The notes under the pieces are model-generated. The model was given only the letters and a program-made list of their open reading frames with translations. It was not told where the DNA came from and did no database searches. Of a stretch of 64,000 bases of DNA, positions 59,940 through 64,000 are shown one piece after another. The first letter of the stretch is position 1; each line of letters opens with the position of its first letter. The stretch is from Sphingomonas panacis (GTDB taxonomy: Bacteria > Pseudomonadota > Alphaproteobacteria > Sphingomonadales > Sphingomonadaceae). The position numbers and the translations under genes were made by a program. Location of the stretch: assembly GCF_001717955.1 (NCBI RefSeq), contig NZ_CP014168.1, forward strand, positions 2,389,501-2,453,500, in the 5' to 3' direction.

Positions 59940-60482
59940 TCGCAGATGGTGTGCCTGTAATATATCGACCGGAAGGAGCCTCTGGTTCAGTGCTGGCGTT
60001 CTTAAGGGCGGTGTATTGGGAGGTATCCGCATCAATCTGCCTCGTCCTGCTTAGGCGACCTCGCCAATCTCACGTCCAAGGTCGCGGACGCCGCGGCTTT
60101 GGTCTTCAGACCCTTGACGTGGAGACGCGTGGAGGGGGGGGCTGACGCCGACTCGCCACGGCTGTTACTCGGGCGCCAGGAGCGGTAATCCTTGGCGGAG
60201 GAGTGCGGCGCGCGCGGCATAGGGCGAGGCGGCTAAAATGTTTTGACATATAAAAAATATTGGCTTTACGGTATTGACCGAACCGGTTGATCGGTTTCGA
60301 ATGAGGCTGGGTATGTGACGATTCTGACAACCAGCAGCTTTTCGAATAAGGACAAAATATCATCGGCCTGACTCGGAGTAAATCAGGCGATAGTTGCTTG
60401 GTTGGTGGTTTGCGCGCTGGGTTTCTGCCCAAAAAAGACAGGTCTGTGACGTTGGATTTTAAAAATTTGCTTCGGCGCTGCG
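59940..60482. other. gap without a recognised gene
   Basis: These 543 bases carry only short frames of unnatural composition. The left half is GC-rich and may be eroded coding DNA. The right half (60235-60330) is AT-rich with TTGACA at 60243-60248, a possible -35 element for the following glycosyltransferase gene, but no clear -10 box is seen. Confidence 0.4.
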
Positions 60483-61658
60483 ATGTTAGATATCGACCTT
60501 GCGCGCATTCAACGCGCTTCTTTGCGCTGGCGGTCTGAGGTGGCCGTGAGCGGGCAGATACAGATTTCGGTGATTGGCCACCCCTTCGTTTCGATCGGAA
60601 TGGGGGAGCAATTGCGTTCTTTCATCCGTGCTGCGGAATGCGCGCAAATCGACTGTGAGGTGGTGGATGTTTATCAATGGGCACCCCGAACCGACCCTGC
60701 TCATCAAGAAATCGTCGAGGGTAAGGAATCCTCGATTCCGACGCGGAAAATCTGCGTCTACCATCTTAACGGCGATGAGGTGGAGCCGTGCGTCGCGGCG
60801 CTTGAGGCGCGAGGCTTCGATTTCGCGTCGCATCTCAACTTTGTCATGCCTGCGTGGGAACTTCCAAACTACCCCGAAGAGTGGGCGGAAAAGCTACGGA
60901 GGTTCGATGGCTGCTGGGCAATATCGGAATTCGTCAACACCTCTCTGTCGAATGCCGGATTGTCGAGCCGTTTCGTCGGACAGTCTGCGGAGGTGAAGAA
61001 GCGCAGTTTTCTACCGCGCCGACATTTTCGTATACGGGAGTCCGCCTTTGCGATTCTCCATTTTTTCGACACCAGTTCTTACGTCGCCCGCAAAAATCCG
61101 GCAGCCGCTATTGAGGCTTTTCGTCGATTACGGGCAAATCGACCCTTCGAGGACGTTCAACTGATCCTGAAGGTGAAGGGCAACACGGCGACGCCCGAAT
61201 TCATCCAAAGTCTGGCTGTGCAGTCGCAGGATGTCGTCATCATCGACGAGCACCTGACGACGTTTCGCGTACAGAGTCTAATCCGCTGCTCCGACGCATT
61301 CTTGTCGCTGCACCGGTCGGAAGGCTTCGGCCGGGGGCTTGCAGAAGCTATGTCGCTGGGCGTGCTCGCGGTGGGAACCAATTGGTCGGGCAATCTAGAC
61401 TTCATGAGTGCAAACAATTCGTTGCCAGTCGACTACGATCTGGTTCCGGTCAAAGCGGGCGAATATCCCTTTGGTGCTGGAAACCACTGGGCGGAAGCCG
61501 ATCCGAATGACGCGGCAAGACAGTTGCAGAAGGTGATCGATTCTCCGGGAGATTTACGGCTCCTGACCGAGCGCGCATCCCGGGACCTTCTGTCTCGGAG
61601 CGGCGATCGGGCCGTTGGCCTGCGCATTCTTCAGGCATTGCAAGGGCAAGGGGCGTAA
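60483..61658 (+). CDS. glycosyltransferase (GT4/GT-B fold)
   Basis: This 391-residue protein's N-terminal domain contains IQISVIGHPFVSIGMGEQLRSFIRAAECAQIDCEVVDVYQW and the partner-binding loop ICVYHLNGDEVEP. The C-terminal GT4 domain has FAILHFFDTSSYVARKNPAAAIEAFRRL, VQLILKVKGN, VVIIDEHLTTFRVQSLIRCSDAFLSLHRSEGFGRGLAEAMSLGVLAVGTNWSG (the E-x7-E nucleotide-sugar site) and YPFGAGNHWAEAD. It is a retaining enzyme by family; the sugar is unknown. GTG near 60546 (VSGQIQ) may be the true start. The next gene starts 6 bases after its stop. Confidence 0.87.
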   Translation: MLDIDLARIQRASLRWRSEVAVSGQIQISVIGHPFVSIGMGEQLRSFIRAAECAQIDCEVVDVYQWAPRTDPAHQEIVEGKESSIPTRKICVYHLNGDEVEPCVAALEARGFDFASHLNFVMPAWELPNYPEEWAEKLRRFDGCWAISEFVNTSLSNAGLSSRFVGQSAEVKKRSFLPRRHFRIRESAFAILHFFDTSSYVARKNPAAAIEAFRRLRANRPFEDVQLILKVKGNTATPEFIQSLAVQSQDVVIIDEHLTTFRVQSLIRCSDAFLSLHRSEGFGRGLAEAMSLGVLAVGTNWSGNLDFMSANNSLPVDYDLVPVKAGEYPFGAGNHWAEADPNDAARQLQKVIDSPGDLRLLTERASRDLLSRSGDRAVGLRILQALQGQGA

Positions 61659-61664
61659 TTCCGC

Positions 61665-62078
61665 ATGAGTGTGATCGACACTGCCATAGCGCCCGGTCTG
61701 TTTGATTTGCCGCCGCATCTTGTTACGTCGGGGACCATTTATCACGACGCCTGGTGTACCCCATACTTGTGCATCCACTTTCCAGATCTGATTGGCCGCG
61801 TGCGCGTCACCGTCGAGTTTTGGAACCCTGCGATGATTGATCGCAACCCGAACGAGGTCGTTATTCGGCTCGATCATCGCGCGATCGCGGTGTTTCCGGA
61901 CCTGATGCCCGAGCAAATCCAGGGCGTGCAGCGCGATGTGGACGTGGGAGCAGAAGGCGGACTCGTCTTGTCGATTCGTTCGGCCGGACGTTGCCCACAG
62001 TTGGCTCATGATATCCGTCCACTGGCCTTGGTCATCCGCAACCTGACGCTAGAGCCAATGCAGGGTTTAATTGGATAG
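61665..62078 (+). CDS. hypothetical protein, possible carbohydrate-binding domain
   Basis: This 137-residue protein is rich in beta strands (HLVTSGTIYHDAWCTPYLCIHF; RVRVTVEFWNPAMIDRNPNEVVIRLDHRAIAVF; VDVGAEGGLVLSIRSAG; DIRPLALVIRNLTLEPM). The pattern resembles the small jelly-roll domains appended to glycosyltransferases in polysaccharide loci, but I know no named family. It lies 6 bases after one glycosyltransferase gene and 69 bases before the next, so it is likely co-transcribed. Confidence 0.65.
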   Translation: MSVIDTAIAPGLFDLPPHLVTSGTIYHDAWCTPYLCIHFPDLIGRVRVTVEFWNPAMIDRNPNEVVIRLDHRAIAVFPDLMPEQIQGVQRDVDVGAEGGLVLSIRSAGRCPQLAHDIRPLALVIRNLTLEPMQGLIG

Positions 62079-62147
62079 GTATCCGACGCGAATCGTAACT
62101 CTGGCCGACCAGTCGGTCAGCTATTTATTTGAATAGAAGAGATCGTC

Positions 62148-64000
62148 ATGATTGAAGCCTTGCACGGAGCTCGGTGTATTCTCAACGCTGGGGTGGTTAA
62201 TCGTGAGTTTCTGGTAAGCATCGTGGGCGCGGATATTTTCTATCCGGAAGAGTTTCTTGATGTTTTTGGTTCGCTGAGCAAGCTAGAACAGTCGATCACT
62301 CTCCCGATTTTTGACAGTCAATATTATCGTGACCAAAGCGATATTGGCGATGTTCGCGCGCTCGACCATTTCTTGGCTTTCGGAATCGAGATGTGGCGGG
62401 ATCCTCATCCGCTGATAGATTTACGCTATATGCGCAGTACTCGGAGTGATATATTTCAACCGGTTCCCTCGATTGAAGATATGCTCGGCGTCATCACCGA
62501 TAATGCCATCGATCCTTCCCCATTTTTCTCATTGGAGGATTATCGATTTGTGGTGTCCGACGTAAAAGTATACGGGTCGCTCCTCATCCATTTTCTGAAT
62601 GTCGCTGCGGAAAGCGACATATCTCCTCTCGCGCTGTTCGATCCTGTATATTACCGCGCTCAGGGTTTGGACGTGCCATCGAACGGGCGGGATGCCCTCC
62701 TGCATTTCATCCGTGTCGGCGACCAGAACCGGGTTTCCCCAAGCGCTGCGTTCGACTCGCTCGCGTATGAGGCGCGCTACGGCGACGTTATGCGCGCGGC
62801 CCTTCCGCCGCTGGAGCATTACTTGCGGATCGGCCGGTTCGAGGGGCGCAAGATCTTCCATCATGCGAAATTCGGCCGCACGGAACTGCATGCGCGCGCG
62901 ACGCAGGATTGGACTTTCAAACCCGATCCGGCGATCTGGGAAAGCGATACGCAGAGACTTCGCGCCAAGTTGGTAGCGTCGCAAGCGGCGCAGCGCGAAC
63001 AAGCGCTTATCGTTCCGATAAGCGTCGATTCTGCCTCATCGGCGACGGCGATAGCCTTCCCGGTGCACGGTGCGCCGTTGATCGACGTCATCATTCCGTT
63101 TTACAACGAGACGGAAACGACCCGGCGCTGCTTGGGAGCGCTGCACAAGGGCATGGGGGACCTGGCGATCCACCCTATCCTGATGGACGATGGATCGACT
63201 GAGGATACGGCGATCTTGAGCGCCGTGCCGGGCGTCACCATGATCCGCAACGAACAGAATCTTCACTACCTCGCGTCGTGCAATAGAGCATTCAGTGCGT
63301 CGAGTGCGCCGTTCGTGCTCCTGCTGAACAATGATGCCTTCGTGCTGCCGGGCGCCCTTCAAGCGCTACTCGACGAGTTGCGCTCCGCTCCCGAAATCGC
63401 GGCGGCCGGCCCCAAGATCGTCTATCCGTCCGGCCACCTTCAGGAGGCTGGCTGCGCGCTGTTGCCCGACGCGACCACGGTGATGGTTGGCCTAGGCAGC
63501 AATCCGGATTTGCCACGCTACAATTATGCTCGGGATGTCGGGCATATTTCGGCCGCATGCCTGCTTCTCAAGCGCGACATGATCGGAAACGATCTCTACG
63601 ATGAGCGGTTTCGGCCTGCATACTGTGAGGACGCGGACCTGTCGCTCCGGTTGCGGTTTAGTGGCAAGCGCATAAGATATGTTCCGCAGGCAACCTGTGT
63701 TCATGAGTTGTCCGTATCGACGGGTAAGCACAGCAAGGTGGGGCGAGTACGACAAGTCGTCATCAACCAACATAAGTTGTTTGATAAATGGAGCGAGCAG
63801 CTGGAGCAGGATGGCGAGGTATCGACCTTCTGTTTCTATCTCCCGCAATTTCATCCGACTGCGGAAAACGATCTTTGGTGGGGCAAGGGCTTCACCGAAT
63901 GGACCAATGTGGCGAAAGCATTGCCCTCCTTCGAAGGGCATTATCAACCACATCTTCCCTCGGACCATGGCTATTATGACCTGCGCTGCGGCGACGTGAT
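62148..64000 (+). CDS. glycosyltransferase family 2 protein with WbsX-like C terminus (partial, runs off the window)
   Basis: An open frame runs from the ATG at 62148 through the window end (617 complete codons). Residues 1-260 contain repeats of the same type as in the giant fusion protein ([13 protein letters not shown]...[31 protein letters not shown]). A GT2 domain follows (about 305-530: [60 protein letters not shown]). At the window end a WbsX-type domain starts ([33 protein letters not shown]). WbsX domains occur in rhamnan and O-antigen loci. The C-terminal part is outside the window. Confidence 0.88.
   Translation, partial: MIEALHGARCILNAGVVNREFLVSIVGADIFYPEEFLDVFGSLSKLEQSITLPIFDSQYYRDQSDIGDVRALDHFLAFGIEMWRDPHPLIDLRYMRSTRSDIFQPVPSIEDMLGVITDNAIDPSPFFSLEDYRFVVSDVKVYGSLLIHFLNVAAESDISPLALFDPVYYRAQGLDVPSNGRDALLHFIRVGDQNRVSPSAAFDSLAYEARYGDVMRAALPPLEHYLRIGRFEGRKIFHHAKFGRTELHARATQDWTFKPDPAIWESDTQRLRAKLVASQAAQREQALIVPISVDSASSATAIAFPVHGAPLIDVIIPFYNETETTRRCLGALHKGMGDLAIHPILMDDGSTEDTAILSAVPGVTMIRNEQNLHYLASCNRAFSASSAPFVLLLNNDAFVLPGALQALLDELRSAPEIAAAGPKIVYPSGHLQEAGCALLPDATTVMVGLGSNPDLPRYNYARDVGHISAACLLLKRDMIGNDLYDERFRPAYCEDADLSLRLRFSGKRIRYVPQATCVHELSVSTGKHSKVGRVRQVVINQHKLFDKWSEQLEQDGEVSTFCFYLPQFHPTAENDLWWGKGFTEWTNVAKALPSFEGHYQPHLPSDHGYYDLRCGDV

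Noticed and set aside
1..64000. CRISPR array
   Set aside because: No series of regularly spaced identical repeats was seen; the only tandem repeat is the single 19-bp duplication at 36157.
1..64000. tRNA or rRNA genes
   Set aside because: No T-loop (GGTTCGAATCC-type) with matching acceptor stem and no rRNA core sequence was noticed by eye; a covariance-model scan would be decisive.

Overview
The window looks like chromosomal DNA of a sphingomonad (order Sphingomonadales, Alphaproteobacteria). Support for this is the high GC content, Shine-Dalgarno-led genes with frequent GTG/TTG starts, several small secreted protein families I associate with sphingomonads, a MucR/Ros regulator, a FecI/FecR/TonB-receptor set with STN domain, and a sphingomonad-type lasso peptide locus. 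The assignment is inference; there is no rRNA gene or other decisive marker.

Layout. (1) 1-11,900: a patchwork of small accessory genes. It holds a LacI-type regulator, a winged-helix protein preceded by a 19-bp perfect inverted repeat, MucR, secreted small proteins, an SRAP/YedK-like protein whose start codon appears to be ATC, a three-gene minus-strand operon with a zinc ribbon, a SNase-like nuclease, a MarR-like regulator, and debris of a group II intron (domain V) and a transposase. (2) 11,160-24,650: an exported DUF3142 protein with a large exported helical protein, followed by a degraded or cargo-poor mobile module: DUF3363/VirD2-like relaxase, lytic transglycosylase, TraF peptidase, HTH protein, DUF736, ParB-like protein, DUF2958, ArdC antirestriction protein and an XRE regulator. 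No integrase, coupling protein or type IV secretion genes are present. Several of these genes have an inverted repeat about 80-115 nt upstream. A doubly frameshifted YbaK gene, a Nudix hydrolase and a NIPSNAP-like gene sit inside the module. (3) 24,785-35,300: a complete lasso peptide locus. On the plus strand are fecI, fecR, a TonB-dependent receptor and a secreted S9-type lasso isopeptidase. On the minus strand are a GntR regulator, a 39-residue precursor (34475-34594), a strong hairpin, a fused leader-binding/protease protein B and the macrolactam synthetase C. The predicted core, GTPIGAKQESLMVGFYD, should form a 9-residue Gly1-Glu9 ring. (4) 35,600-37,360: an XRE gene, a tandem repeat and a frameshifted DUF2285 gene, again mobile-element debris. 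(5) 37,362-64,000: a surface polysaccharide locus of the ABC-transporter type. It has KpsT-, KpsM-, KpsE- and KpsD-like export genes, several glycosyltransferases, a 1,527-residue fusion of methyltransferase, coiled coil, short repeats and two glycosyltransferase domains, a beta-helix protein, dTDP-L-rhamnose synthesis (rmlA, rmlC, rmlD and convergent rmlB), a second methyltransferase, a hexapeptide acyltransferase, a tail-fibre-like secreted protein, and a GT2-WbsX protein cut by the window end.

How the parts work together. The lasso B and C proteins should convert the precursor into a threaded peptide. The receptor/FecR/FecI relay would sense and import the peptide or a similar one, and the isopeptidase would open it in the periplasm. 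In the polysaccharide locus, the rml genes supply dTDP-rhamnose, the cytoplasmic glycosyltransferases build the chain, the methyltransferase/coiled-coil fusion may cap and size it, and the KpsMTED-like proteins export it.
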